Positions 52,892 through 62,366 of a stretch of DNA of 64,000 bases are shown here, one piece after another. A program made the translations under genes and the position numbers. The stretch is from NCBI GenBank assembly GCA_012729335.1, contig JAAYDJ010000036.1, positions 62,001-126,000 of the forward strand, in the 5' to 3' direction. Under the pieces are notes generated by a model, which saw nothing but the letters and a program-made list of their open reading frames with translations, did not search any database and was not told the DNA's origin. The DNA is from Bacteroidales bacterium. Lineage in GTDB: Bacteria; Bacteroidota; Bacteroidia; Bacteroidales; Prolixibacteraceae. Numbering within the stretch: position 1 is the first letter of the stretch; each line of letters opens with the position of its first letter.

Positions 52892-55177
52892 ATGAAACTA
52901 AAAACCGTCATTGCTGTTTTATCGATGCTCATGCTGGCAGGATGCAGTGCAAACCGGCCGGTGCACCGTTCGGCCCTTTTGCAGTTTGACAGAAAGATAG
53001 ATGGGATCATCGGGCAGATGACCCTGGAAGAAAAGGTGAACATGCTCCATGCCAAGCACATGTTTGTATCGGCGGGTGTGGAACGGCTGGGCATCGCCGA
53101 CATGATATATGCCGACGGGCCCTTTGGAATCCGTGAGGAGATGCAGCCCGACGGGTGGGCAGGTCTGGGCTGGGAGACCGACAAGGCGACCTTTTTCCCC
53201 ACAGGGTCGGCCCTGGCGGCCACCTGGAGTCCTGAACTGGCCTACGCCTACGGGACCGGCATGGCCCGGGAAGCCCGCTTCCGCGGCAAAGACATGATCC
53301 TGGGCCCGGCCATCAACATCCAGCGGATTCCCACCGGAGGCCGCACCTACGAATACCTCAGTGAAGATCCGTTTCTGAGTGCCCGGCTGGCAGTGGGCTA
53401 CACCAAAGGCGTCCAGGAGAACGGCGCCGCCGCCTGCCTCAAGCATTACGCCCTCAATAACCAGGAAAACAACCGCGGAACCGTCAACGTGATCGTCGGC
53501 GAACGCGCCATGCGGGAGATTTATCTGCCCCCGTTCCGGGCTGCCGTCGAAGAAGCCGGAGCCTTCGGGGTCATGGCCGCCTACAACAAAGTGAACGGCT
53601 GGTGGTGCGCTGAAAACGACCTGCTCCTCAATAAAATCCTCCGTGATGACTGGGGATTCGCCGGTATGGTCATCTCCGACTGGAACGGCACCCACAGCAC
53701 CGTGGATGCCCTTAAAAACGGCCTTAACGTCGAAATGCCCACCAGGAAATTCCTGGGCGACGCCCTACTCGATTCGGTGAAGGCCGGAGTGGTGCCAGAA
53801 GAATTGGTCAACCAGCGGGTACGGGAAATCCTGCGCGTGAGAATGGCCATTGCACCCATTCCGGCAGAAGAAGCCAACAAGGAGATCACTTCCCGGCCCC
53901 CGCAGCAGAAAATCGCCTATGAGGTAGCTTCCAAAGCCATCGTTTTGTTGAAAAACGAGGGCGAGCTGCCCCTGGATCTCACCTCCCGGCCGGTCATCGC
54001 GGTCATCGGCGCCAATGCTGAACAGACCATGGCCCAGGGCGGACTGGGAGCCGGCGTCAAAACCCTGTACGAGATCACCCCCCTGCAGGGATTGAAAGCA
54101 AAAATCGGAGATAAGGCTGAAATCCGATATGCCCGGGGATATGTCCCCGAGGTTTTCAGCTATGCCGACATGTTCAGGCGCAGATCACCCGAAGAAAAGG
54201 AGCAGCAGGCCCGCGAAAAGGCGGAAAGGGCTGAGATCCTGGCACAGGAAGCGGTGGAGGTGGCCGCCAAAGCCGATATCGTCCTGTTCATGGGTGGCAA
54301 TAACCGTTCGGTAGAAACCGAAGGGACCGACCGGACGACCATCCAGTTGCCGTCAGGCCAGGAGGGACTCCTCCGGAAGATCGCCGCCGTCAACCCACGT
54401 ATTGTAACCATACTGACCAGCGGCGCCCCCAATGACCTGCGCGTGGTCCAACCCCTTTCCAAAGCACTGATCCTCTCCTGGTTCAACGGCTCAGAAGGCG
54501 GTAACGCCCTGGCCGATGTGCTCACGGGCCAGATCTCCCCCTCGGGGCGCCTGCCCTTCACCCTTCCCGTTAAACTGGAAGACTCCCCCGCTTATGCTCT
54601 GGGTAATTACCCCCAGGGTAAAAAAGGCGCCGATGTCTTCGCCAACCTGGTTTCCGAAACCGGAAAAACAGACAAAACGGAAGACCAGGCCGGGAAGAAC
54701 AAACTGAACGAAGACCCTCATACCGCCTATTATTCCGAGGAATCGCTGGTGGGCTACCGCTGGTTCGACACCAAAAACCTGCCGGTGATGTATCCCTTCG
54801 GGCATGGCCTGACCTACACCTCATTTGAATATTCCGGACTATCGACCGACAGGGATAAATATGGTAAAAACGACATGATCAGCCTTACCCTGGAATTGAA
54901 GAATACGGGAAGCGCAACCGCCGATGAGGTGGTCCAGGCCTATGTGCACCGGATCAACCCCTCGGTCGAATGGCCGGCAAAGGAACTGAAGGCCTTTTCC
55001 CGCGTCACCCTCTCCCCCGGCGAATCACGCAGGGTCACCCTGGAGATTCCGGTGAGAAGTTTGCAGTACTGGGATGAAAAACTGCAGGCCTGGAAAGACG
55101 ACCTTTGCCATATCGAACTGCAGGTGGGCGCCTCGGCCGGCGATATCCGCCTCAGAAAGGAAGTTACCCTGAAATAA
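52892..55177 (+). CDS. Glycoside hydrolase family 3 lipoprotein (SDW type)
   Basis: 761 residues with a lipoprotein signal (LMLAGC, C18). N-terminal barrel with CLKHYALNNQE and nucleophile D263 in VISDWNGTHS, then the alpha/beta domain (VVEL-like AIVLLKNEGELPL; GGNNRSVETEGTDR with the probable acid/base Glu) and a C-terminal FnIII-like domain (FPFGHGLTYTSF). It resembles beta-glucosidases/beta-xylosidases. An acidic insert, KTDKTEDQAGKNKLNED, lies in the second domain. It is followed by a type B carboxylesterase after 189 bp. Confidence 0.94.
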   Translation: MKLKTVIAVLSMLMLAGCSANRPVHRSALLQFDRKIDGIIGQMTLEEKVNMLHAKHMFVSAGVERLGIADMIYADGPFGIREEMQPDGWAGLGWETDKATFFPTGSALAATWSPELAYAYGTGMAREARFRGKDMILGPAINIQRIPTGGRTYEYLSEDPFLSARLAVGYTKGVQENGAAACLKHYALNNQENNRGTVNVIVGERAMREIYLPPFRAAVEEAGAFGVMAAYNKVNGWWCAENDLLLNKILRDDWGFAGMVISDWNGTHSTVDALKNGLNVEMPTRKFLGDALLDSVKAGVVPEELVNQRVREILRVRMAIAPIPAEEANKEITSRPPQQKIAYEVASKAIVLLKNEGELPLDLTSRPVIAVIGANAEQTMAQGGLGAGVKTLYEITPLQGLKAKIGDKAEIRYARGYVPEVFSYADMFRRRSPEEKEQQAREKAERAEILAQEAVEVAAKADIVLFMGGNNRSVETEGTDRTTIQLPSGQEGLLRKIAAVNPRIVTILTSGAPNDLRVVQPLSKALILSWFNGSEGGNALADVLTGQISPSGRLPFTLPVKLEDSPAYALGNYPQGKKGADVFANLVSETGKTDKTEDQAGKNKLNEDPHTAYYSEESLVGYRWFDTKNLPVMYPFGHGLTYTSFEYSGLSTDRDKYGKNDMISLTLELKNTGSATADEVVQAYVHRINPSVEWPAKELKAFSRVTLSPGESRRVTLEIPVRSLQYWDEKLQAWKDDLCHIELQVGASAGDIRLRKEVTLK

Positions 55178-55212
55178 TGATCACCCAACAGATACAAAAA
55201 TGAAAGTCGCAT

Positions 55213-55276
55213 GGTGCTCCGGCCACATCAGGACATGAATAAATGCTCCGTGCGAAACGAAGTTCGGCGGAGCACC
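55213..55276. repeat. GC-rich inverted repeat (GGTGCTCCG / CGGAGCACC)
   Basis: A 9-bp perfect inverted repeat (55213-55221 and 55268-55276) with a second 7-bp copy TGCTCCG (55244-55250) that could pair with the same right arm. It lies in a short GC-rich patch between a GH3 and a carboxylesterase gene, followed by AT-rich leader DNA. It is not a classical terminator because no T-tract follows. Confidence 0.5.
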
Positions 55277-55366
55277 GCGGAGCCAATTCCACGGGCGTGA
55301 AGCACATAAACCGGCTTCATTACGATATATAAATGAAGAGCAAGTCATTAACAAACAACTATAATA

Positions 55367-57046
55367 ATGAAAACCAACCGCAGAGTATTTTTCAGGACTG
55401 CAGGAGCCGGGGCTGCAGGGCTCGGACTGGCCCCGATGCTGACGATTCCCGCGTGCACCGCCTCCGGGGAGGCCGCCACCCATGCCAATGACGACCAGCA
55501 ACTCTTCGTGGGTGACGATGTGGCCATTGCCACCACCCAATACGGGAAAGTGCAGGGATTTCTTCTGCGCGGAATCTACAATTTCAGGGGGATCCCTTAC
55601 GGCGCCGATACCTCGGGAAAAAACCGGTTCATGCCGCCGCAACCCCCGGCACCCTGGGAAGGCATCCTGCCAGCCGTATGGTGGGGCAACTCTGCCCCCC
55701 AGAACATGGACAACCGTTATGGCAACGCCTGGGCCTCATTCGTCGACCACTGGAATTACGACGACGTGAGTGAGGATTGCCTGCGGCTGAACATCTGGAC
55801 GCCCGCCCTCGAAGACGGCGGAAAGCGGCCGGTGATGGTCTGGCTCCACGGAGGCGGATATACCAACGGCAATGGGATCGAACAGGATGGCTACATGGGT
55901 GAAAACCTGAGCCGCAAGGGCGATGTCGTTTTTGTCTCCATCAACCACCGGCTGGGGCCCATCGGCTTCACCGACCTGTCGGGGGTGGGTGGCGAAAAAT
56001 ATGCCTTCTCGGGGAACGCCGGTGCTCTCGACATGGCGGCGGCCCTGGAGTGGGTCCGTGACAACATCCTCTTTTTCGGCGGAGACCCCGGCAATGTGAC
56101 CATCATGGGCCAATCGGGAGGCGGCGCCAAGGTGTGCGTCCTGGCCGCCATGCCTGCAGCCAAAGATCTCCTCCACAAGGCCGTCCCGCTCAGTGGAAGC
56201 TCCACGGAAGCCCTGAACCAGGAATATTCCCGCAAACTGGGGGAATACGTTCTGCGTGAGGCAGGCCTCACCCCTGACCAGGTCGACCAGCTCCAGGAAA
56301 TTCCCTGGAAGGAGTACCTGGGTATCGCCAGTGCGGCCGCCCGGAAAATGGCGGAGGAGCAACCCACTCCCGGCATGCGGGGCGGTTATGCCCCCGTAGC
56401 CGACGGGGTGGTCCTGCCCAAAGGGAAATTCTTCAGCGATCCGGAAGGACTTTCTGCGGAGGTCCCCATGCTGATCTGCACCACCTTCCACGAGTGGGGC
56501 ATGGCACGCACCAACCCCGAGATGGAAGCCCTCACCGCCGAAAAGGCCATCGGGATGATGAAGGGAGCCAGCGGCTTCCGGGGAGGTTTCGGAGAGAAGG
56601 CGCAGGAAATTTATGAGGCCTATGCCAAACTCTTCCCGGAGGCCAAACCCATTGAGGTGATGACCCTGGCGGCCAGCAACCGCAAAGGGGCCATTGCCAC
56701 CGCCGATGCCAAGGCCTCACAGCCGGCCCCCGTGTACCTCGCCTGGTTCGGATGGGAACCTCCCCTCTTCAACCAGCGCATGCGGGCTTTCCACTGCCTC
56801 GACATCTGCTTCTGGTTCGCCAACACCGATGTGATGCTCACCCATACCGGCGGCGGGCAGCGCCCCCGAGCCCTCTCCGAAAAAATGAGCGGCACCCTGC
56901 TGCAATTCATGCGCACCGGCAACCCCAACGGGGCTGGATTGCCCCAGTGGCCACGCTATACCCCCGAAAACGGGGAGACCATGATCCTCAACGACACCTG
57001 CGAAGTCAAAAACGACCCCGACAGGGAAGCCCGACAACTGCTGTAA
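55367..57046 (+). CDS. Type B carboxylesterase with Tat-type signal
   Basis: 559 residues. The N-terminus MKTNRRVFFRTAGAG has the twin-arginine pattern (RRxFF), and LTIPAC could be a lipobox, so it is likely exported folded and possibly lipid-anchored. The body is a type B carboxylesterase fold: the HGGGY oxyanion region, nucleophile S250 in GQSGGGAKV, and late VYLAWFGWEPP and HCLDICFWF stretches near the His. It may remove acyl groups from sugars or plant metabolites released by the GH3 enzymes. It lies between two GH3 genes, the next 92 bp downstream. Confidence 0.92.
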   Translation: MKTNRRVFFRTAGAGAAGLGLAPMLTIPACTASGEAATHANDDQQLFVGDDVAIATTQYGKVQGFLLRGIYNFRGIPYGADTSGKNRFMPPQPPAPWEGILPAVWWGNSAPQNMDNRYGNAWASFVDHWNYDDVSEDCLRLNIWTPALEDGGKRPVMVWLHGGGYTNGNGIEQDGYMGENLSRKGDVVFVSINHRLGPIGFTDLSGVGGEKYAFSGNAGALDMAAALEWVRDNILFFGGDPGNVTIMGQSGGGAKVCVLAAMPAAKDLLHKAVPLSGSSTEALNQEYSRKLGEYVLREAGLTPDQVDQLQEIPWKEYLGIASAAARKMAEEQPTPGMRGGYAPVADGVVLPKGKFFSDPEGLSAEVPMLICTTFHEWGMARTNPEMEALTAEKAIGMMKGASGFRGGFGEKAQEIYEAYAKLFPEAKPIEVMTLAASNRKGAIATADAKASQPAPVYLAWFGWEPPLFNQRMRAFHCLDICFWFANTDVMLTHTGGGQRPRALSEKMSGTLLQFMRTGNPNGAGLPQWPRYTPENGETMILNDTCEVKNDPDREARQLL

Positions 57047-57138
57047 TCACCTGGTGACGCCTGGCGACAAACACACAGGATAGCTTAGAATTCGCCTCCA
57101 GTGAACCAATATGCTAAACCAAACTATATCTGAGATTT

Positions 57139-59718
57139 ATGAGAAAACTGGCCCTTTCGGGGATCCTAATCCCCATGGTGTTGCTGTTATTGGCAGGAAG
57201 TGCCCTTTGGCGGTGTAACCCTCAAGCGAAACAGATGAGCGATGAAGAGAAAATAGCAGCGATCCTTGATTCCCTCACCCTGAAGGAAAAAGCCCGTCTT
57301 TTGGTGGGCACGGGGATGCATTTCGAGCTTCCCGAAGGATTTGAGGAGATGATGGCCGGGATGGCCGGCCAGGGAGGCCCGCAGGCTCCCGGCAAGCCGG
57401 CCGCGGAAGGGGGGAATACCCCTCCTGAAGGCACCGCCGGTGCAACGGAAGAAGCGGCATCTCTCCCTCCCGGCGGAGGAATGATGAATCCCTTTGCAGG
57501 GCCGCCGCAGGACTCCCTCTATACGGCCATGGTCAACAAAATCAGGAAATATCTGCCCGGGGCGGCAGGCTTCACCGCGGAATATCCCCACCTGGGGGTA
57601 ACCTCCCAGGTATTGGCCGATGGCCCTGCCGGACTGAGAATCTCGCCCCGCCGAAAGGGCGACGACAGCACCTATTTCTGTACGGCCTTCCCCATCGGTA
57701 CCCTCATGGCCTCCACCTGGGATCCCCGGCTGGTCGAAGAGGTGGGTAAGTCCATGGGCCGCGAGGTCCTCGACTATGGCGCCGATGTGCTGCTGGGCCC
57801 CGCCCTTAACATCCAGCGCGATCCCCTCTGCGGGCGCAACTTCGAGTACTACTCCGAAGATCCGCTGGTCACCGGTATGATGGCCACTGCCATGGTCAGG
57901 GGCATCCAAAGCAACGGCGTGGGCACCTCCCCGAAACATTATGCCGCCAATAACTCAGAAACCTTCCGCATGTCGGTGAACACCATCGTCAGCGAAAGGG
58001 CCCTCCGCGAAATATACCTCCGCGGCTTCGAAATGATGGTCAGGGAGGCACAACCCTGGACCATCATGTCGTCCTACAACAAAATCAATGGGGTGTATGC
58101 CCCCGAGAGCGCAGAACTGCTCACCACGGTATTGCGTGAAGACTGGGGTTTTGAGGGGTATGTGATGACCGACTGGGGTGGCGGCAGCGATGCGGCCGCC
58201 ATGATGCAAGCGGGCAACGATGTGCTGATGCCGGGGACGCCCATGCAGGTCGACGCCATCGTGGCCGCCGTGGAATCAGGCCGGCTCGGCGAGGCCACCC
58301 TCGACCGCAACCTCACCCGCGTGCTGAAAATCATGTTTAAGACCCCCCGATACAAAAACCACGCCTACCGTCACCACACCGACCTGAAAACCCACGCCCT
58401 GGTGACCCGGCAAGCCGCCGCCGACGGAATGGTCCTCCTGAAAAACGAGGCCCACACCCTTCCCCTGGCCCCGGAGGTCAATACAGTGGCCGCCTTCGGC
58501 AATACCAGCTATGACTTCATCTCGGGAGGTACCGGCAGCGGCGATGTCAACGAAGCCTACACCGTAGCACTCACCGAAGGACTCCGTAACGGAGGCTATA
58601 CCCCCGACGGAGAACTCATGGAGATTTATACCGCTTACATGAAAGCGGCACAGGAGAAAAAAGGCCCGCCGAAAAACTGGCTCGCGGCCCTTCTGGGTGG
58701 CAAACAACCCCTCGAGGAAATGCCCCTTGATCCTGCCCTGGCCGCCAAAATGGCCGAAAAAAGCGATATCGCCCTGGTGACCATCGGCCGCAATGCCGGT
58801 GAAGGCCAGGACCGCACCGCCACCGAAGGCGATTTCCTGCTCACCCCCACCGAGAAAACCCTTATCAAAAATGTTTCCGAAGCTTTCCGGGCCAAAGAAA
58901 AGAAAACCATCGTCATCCTCAACATTGCGGGAGTCATCGAAACCGCTTCCTGGCGCGACCTCCCCGACGCCATCCTGCTGGCCTGGCAACCCGGGCAGGA
59001 GGGAGGCAACTCAGTCGTTGACCTCCTCTCGGGAAAGGTCAACCCCTCCGGAAAACTTGCAGCCACCTTCCCCATGAACTACAGTGACACCCCCACTGCC
59101 CGTAACTTCCCCGGCATTCCCGATCCTGCCGTGGAACAAACAGACCCCTCCGCCGACCTCTCAGGATTTTCGATGATGAGCCGTACCCCCTGGCAAATCA
59201 CCTATGAGGAAGACATTTACGTGGGCTACCGCTATTACAACACCTTCGGGGTGCCCGTGGCCTACGAATTCGGGTACGGCCTTTCCTATACCACCTTTGA
59301 AATCAGCGACCTCCGGCCAAACATCACGGAGTTCACAGGAGAGATGACCGTCACCGCGAGCGTCAGAAACAGCGGCAACACTGCAGGCCGTGAGGTGGTC
59401 CAGCTCTACCTTTCGGCTCCCTCCGGAAAAATGGAGAAACCGGAAGCGGTGCTGGTGGCTTTCGCCAAATCAAAGCTCCTCGAACCCGGAGAAAGTGAAA
59501 CCCTCACCTTCCGGCTCACGACCCGCGACCTGGCCTCTTTCGATGAAGAACGCTCCATGTGGGTCGCGGAGGCCGGTACCTACACCCTCAGGGCCGGCAA
59601 CTCCTCACGCAACCTGCCATTGAGCACTACTTTCACGGTCACCGGGGAACTCGATGGCGGGAAAGTGAACAAAGCCCTGGCGCCACAAAGCCCCATCAAC
59701 CGTCTGTCGCGGAAATAA
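57139..59718 (+). CDS. Glycoside hydrolase family 3 with Gly/Pro-rich N-terminal insert
   Basis: 859 residues with a hydrophobic signal (IPMVLLLLAGSALWRC); the lipobox is not canonical. The barrel has TSPKHYAANN and nucleophile D345 in VMTDWGGGSD, then the alpha/beta domain (VLLKNEAHTLPL, GEGQDRTATEGD with a Glu) and an FnIII-like domain (FGYGLSYTTF). Between residues about 71 and 123 there is a Met/Gly/Pro/Ala-rich stretch that is not in other GH3 enzymes, probably a flexible loop near the N-terminal helix. The family cleaves beta-glucosides or similar, possibly of plant glycosides. It is followed by another GH3 120 bp downstream. Confidence 0.93.
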   Translation: MRKLALSGILIPMVLLLLAGSALWRCNPQAKQMSDEEKIAAILDSLTLKEKARLLVGTGMHFELPEGFEEMMAGMAGQGGPQAPGKPAAEGGNTPPEGTAGATEEAASLPPGGGMMNPFAGPPQDSLYTAMVNKIRKYLPGAAGFTAEYPHLGVTSQVLADGPAGLRISPRRKGDDSTYFCTAFPIGTLMASTWDPRLVEEVGKSMGREVLDYGADVLLGPALNIQRDPLCGRNFEYYSEDPLVTGMMATAMVRGIQSNGVGTSPKHYAANNSETFRMSVNTIVSERALREIYLRGFEMMVREAQPWTIMSSYNKINGVYAPESAELLTTVLREDWGFEGYVMTDWGGGSDAAAMMQAGNDVLMPGTPMQVDAIVAAVESGRLGEATLDRNLTRVLKIMFKTPRYKNHAYRHHTDLKTHALVTRQAAADGMVLLKNEAHTLPLAPEVNTVAAFGNTSYDFISGGTGSGDVNEAYTVALTEGLRNGGYTPDGELMEIYTAYMKAAQEKKGPPKNWLAALLGGKQPLEEMPLDPALAAKMAEKSDIALVTIGRNAGEGQDRTATEGDFLLTPTEKTLIKNVSEAFRAKEKKTIVILNIAGVIETASWRDLPDAILLAWQPGQEGGNSVVDLLSGKVNPSGKLAATFPMNYSDTPTARNFPGIPDPAVEQTDPSADLSGFSMMSRTPWQITYEEDIYVGYRYYNTFGVPVAYEFGYGLSYTTFEISDLRPNITEFTGEMTVTASVRNSGNTAGREVVQLYLSAPSGKMEKPEAVLVAFAKSKLLEPGESETLTFRLTTRDLASFDEERSMWVAEAGTYTLRAGNSSRNLPLSTTFTVTGELDGGKVNKALAPQSPINRLSRK

Positions 59719-59838
59719 TCCTCCGGAACCGCCCCCGGGAGCCTGATGCCACGAAATTTTTCCCGGGCATGCGGCCATTAGACGTCGTGAATAAACCATT
59801 TTGCAGAGAAGAAATTCAGTGTACGCAAACCTAAGCAT

Positions 59839-62187
59839 ATGAAGAGTGAACTGTCAAACAGAAAACCGGTTAGTCGCGGGGGCGGCTATTTGCTGCTGCT
59901 GGCGGCAGTAATGCTGATGACCAGCGGATGCGGCCCTTCCCCCTCCACGCAGGAGAAGGAGGGATACCTTCTGGTGAGCCAGGCCAAAGGACCTGCCTTG
60001 GGGTATTCACCCCAATCGGGAGTGGTGCTGATCACCCAAGGCCGCAGGGTTTTCAAGGATCTCAACAGGAACGGCCTACTCGACCCGTACGAGGACTGGC
60101 GGCTTAGTGCCCGGGAGCGGGCGGTCAACCTGGCTTCCCTGATGAGCGTGGAACAGATTGCCGGACTGATGCTTTACAGCGGGCACCAATCCATTCCCAT
60201 GGCTGCCGGCGGCCGTTACGGGGCCACCTACAATGGTAAAGCTTTCTCTGAAAGTGGGGCCGCACCATGGGATCTCAGCGATCCCCAGAAGAAATTCCTC
60301 ACCGGGGACCATCTGCGTCATGTGCTCATCACCTCAGTGGAGAGCCCTGAGGTGGCCGCACGGTGGAACAACAATGCCCAGGCGCTGGTGGAGTCGACGG
60401 GGCTGGGGATTCCCGCCAACAACAGTTCCGATCCGCGGCATGGAAGTGATGCCTATGCCGAATACAATGCCGGTGCCGGGGGAAGCATTTCGATGTGGCC
60501 CGGAACCCTGGGTCTGGCCGCCACCTTCGATCCTGCGCTGATGCGCCAGTTCGGGGAGATTGCCTCCCGCGAATACAGGGCGCTGGGAATCACCACCGCC
60601 CTGAGCCCCCAGATCGACCTGGCTACGGAACCCCGCTGGAGCCGCTTTGACGGCACCATGGGTGAAGATCCCCGCCTGGCCGCCGACATGGCCCGGGCCT
60701 ATACCGATGGCTTCCAGACCTCCTCCGGAGAGAAAGAGATCGCCGGTGGCTGGGGCTATGAGAGCGTCAATGCCATGGTTAAACACTGGCCCGGCGGCGG
60801 AGCCGGAGAGGGAGGCCGCGACGCCCACTTCGGCTATGGTGCTTACGCCGTTTACCCCGGGAATAACCTCAAAGATCACCTGATCCCCTTCACCGAAGGG
60901 GCTTTCCGCCTTGAAGGCCCCACAGGAATGGCCTCCGCAGTGATGCCCTACTACACCATCTCCTGGAACCAGGATACCCTCCATGGCGAAAACGTGGGCA
61001 ACGCCTGGAACAAATACCTCATCACCGATCTCCTCCGCGAGAAATGTGGCTACGACGGGGTGGTATGCACCGACTGGATGATCACCAAAGACGCCCCCAA
61101 CGTCCACGAATTCTCTGGTAAATGCTGGGGAGTGGAACACCTCTCCGAGGCACAACGCCACTATAAGGCGCTTATGGCCGGCGTGGACCAGTTCGGCGGC
61201 AACAACGAAATGGCACCCGTTATGGAGGCCTACCGGATGGGCGTAGCCGAACATGGTGAAACCTTCATGCGAAAGAGATTTGAAGCATCGGCAGTCAGAC
61301 TGCTGCTCAACATCTTCCGCACAGGCCTCTTTGAAAATCCCTACCTTGACCCGGCAGAAACTGCCGCCACCGTCGGAAACCCGGAATTTATGAAAGCGGG
61401 GTTTGAAGCCCAGCTCCGGTCGGTGATCCTGCTGAAAAACAAAAACGGCGTCCTGCCACTGAACAAAGGCCTCAGGGTCTATATCCCGAAGAAACTTCTC
61501 CCCGGGGGAAGGAACTGGTTTGGCATGGAAACCCCGGAAAGGTGGGTCGATGCCCTGAGCCCGGAGATCGCCGGTCGTTATTTCACGCTGACCGACAAGG
61601 CGGAAGAAGCCGACGCAGCTCTGGTCTGCATCGACAGTCCGAAGGGGGGCACAGGGTATTCGCCTGAAGAGGCGGCACACGGCGGAAACGGGTACCTTCC
61701 CATCTCCCTGCAGTACGCCCCCTATACCGCTGTCGAAGCGCGTGATTCCTCGCTGGCAGGAGGAAGCCCCTTTGAATCCTTCACCAACCGCAGCTACCGG
61801 GGGAAAAGCGTGACCACCGCCAATGCCCATGACCTGAAAGCTGTCACCGACACCAGAAACCTGATGGGGGATAAACCGGTCATCGTGGTGGTGAAACTCT
61901 CCAATCCCATGGTCTTCAGTGAAGTGGAACCCGCTGCATCGGCCATATTGGTCCACATGGGTGTCCAGGATCAGGCCCTGCTTGACCTGCTCACCGGGGC
62001 CGCCGAACCTTCGGCACTCCTCCCGTTCCAGATGCCTGCCGATATGGCCACCGTCGAAAAACAGGCCGAAGATGTGCCCCGCGACCTCTCGTGCCATACC
62101 GACTCGGAAGGGAACAGCTACGACTTTGCCTTCGGCATGAACTGGAAAGGCGTCATCAGCGACCCACGCGTCGCCCGCTACAGATAA
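59839..62187 (+). CDS. Glycoside hydrolase family 3 lipoprotein with EF-hand-like loop
   Basis: 782 residues with a lipoprotein signal (LMTSGC, C31). An early DLNRNGLLDPYED loop has D74, N76, N78, D82 and E85 in EF-hand spacing, so it may bind calcium. The barrel has KHWPGGGAG and nucleophile D412 in VVCTDWMITKD; it contains a long insertion compared with the other GH3 enzymes (GGRDAHFGYGAYAVY). The alpha/beta domain follows (VILLKNKNGVLPL). There is no clear C-terminal FnIII domain and the acid/base region is different, so its specificity may differ (the GH3 group of exo-1,3/1,4-glucanases or xylosidases). Confidence 0.92.
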   Translation: MKSELSNRKPVSRGGGYLLLLAAVMLMTSGCGPSPSTQEKEGYLLVSQAKGPALGYSPQSGVVLITQGRRVFKDLNRNGLLDPYEDWRLSARERAVNLASLMSVEQIAGLMLYSGHQSIPMAAGGRYGATYNGKAFSESGAAPWDLSDPQKKFLTGDHLRHVLITSVESPEVAARWNNNAQALVESTGLGIPANNSSDPRHGSDAYAEYNAGAGGSISMWPGTLGLAATFDPALMRQFGEIASREYRALGITTALSPQIDLATEPRWSRFDGTMGEDPRLAADMARAYTDGFQTSSGEKEIAGGWGYESVNAMVKHWPGGGAGEGGRDAHFGYGAYAVYPGNNLKDHLIPFTEGAFRLEGPTGMASAVMPYYTISWNQDTLHGENVGNAWNKYLITDLLREKCGYDGVVCTDWMITKDAPNVHEFSGKCWGVEHLSEAQRHYKALMAGVDQFGGNNEMAPVMEAYRMGVAEHGETFMRKRFEASAVRLLLNIFRTGLFENPYLDPAETAATVGNPEFMKAGFEAQLRSVILLKNKNGVLPLNKGLRVYIPKKLLPGGRNWFGMETPERWVDALSPEIAGRYFTLTDKAEEADAALVCIDSPKGGTGYSPEEAAHGGNGYLPISLQYAPYTAVEARDSSLAGGSPFESFTNRSYRGKSVTTANAHDLKAVTDTRNLMGDKPVIVVVKLSNPMVFSEVEPAASAILVHMGVQDQALLDLLTGAAEPSALLPFQMPADMATVEKQAEDVPRDLSCHTDSEGNSYDFAFGMNWKGVISDPRVARYR

Positions 62188-62287
62188 GCCGCTGTGACCC
62201 GGGCCCCTCATGTTCCCTGAACTCAAAGGCCCTCAACCAACCAGGGTCATTAACATCCTGTTATGAAAATTAACAGCGAAACCGTTT

Positions 62288-62295
62288 TACTTTTG
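62288..62295 (+). promoter_or_regulatory. Bacteroidota -7 promoter element (TACTTTTG)
   Basis: Exact TAnnTTTG match, 71 nt before the membrane fusion protein ATG and directly before the palindrome at 62306, which would lie at the predicted transcription start. Confidence 0.55.
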
Positions 62296-62305
62296 TGTGT
62301 TTTTG

Positions 62306-62325
62306 CAGTCAAAGTTCTTTGACTG
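62306..62325. promoter_or_regulatory. 20-bp palindrome CAGTCAAAG-TT-CTTTGACTG, candidate operator
   Basis: A perfect 9-2-9 inverted repeat. It lies 11-30 bp after the -7 element, so a repressor bound here would block the efflux operon. It could also form a hairpin in the 5' leader. No regulator gene of this operon is in the window. Confidence 0.6.
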
Positions 62326-62366
62326 AACATTTTCATTGCCGAAAGGTTAATACAAATAAATTTTCA

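Noticed and set aside
55181-55642. Reverse-strand 153-codon frame around the carboxylesterase start
   Set aside because: It lies mostly antisense to the carboxylesterase coding region; the intergenic part looks like repeat DNA rather than a gene.
60334-62226. A 630-codon open frame on the reverse strand
   Set aside because: Antisense to the GH3 at 59839; no recognisable protein features.
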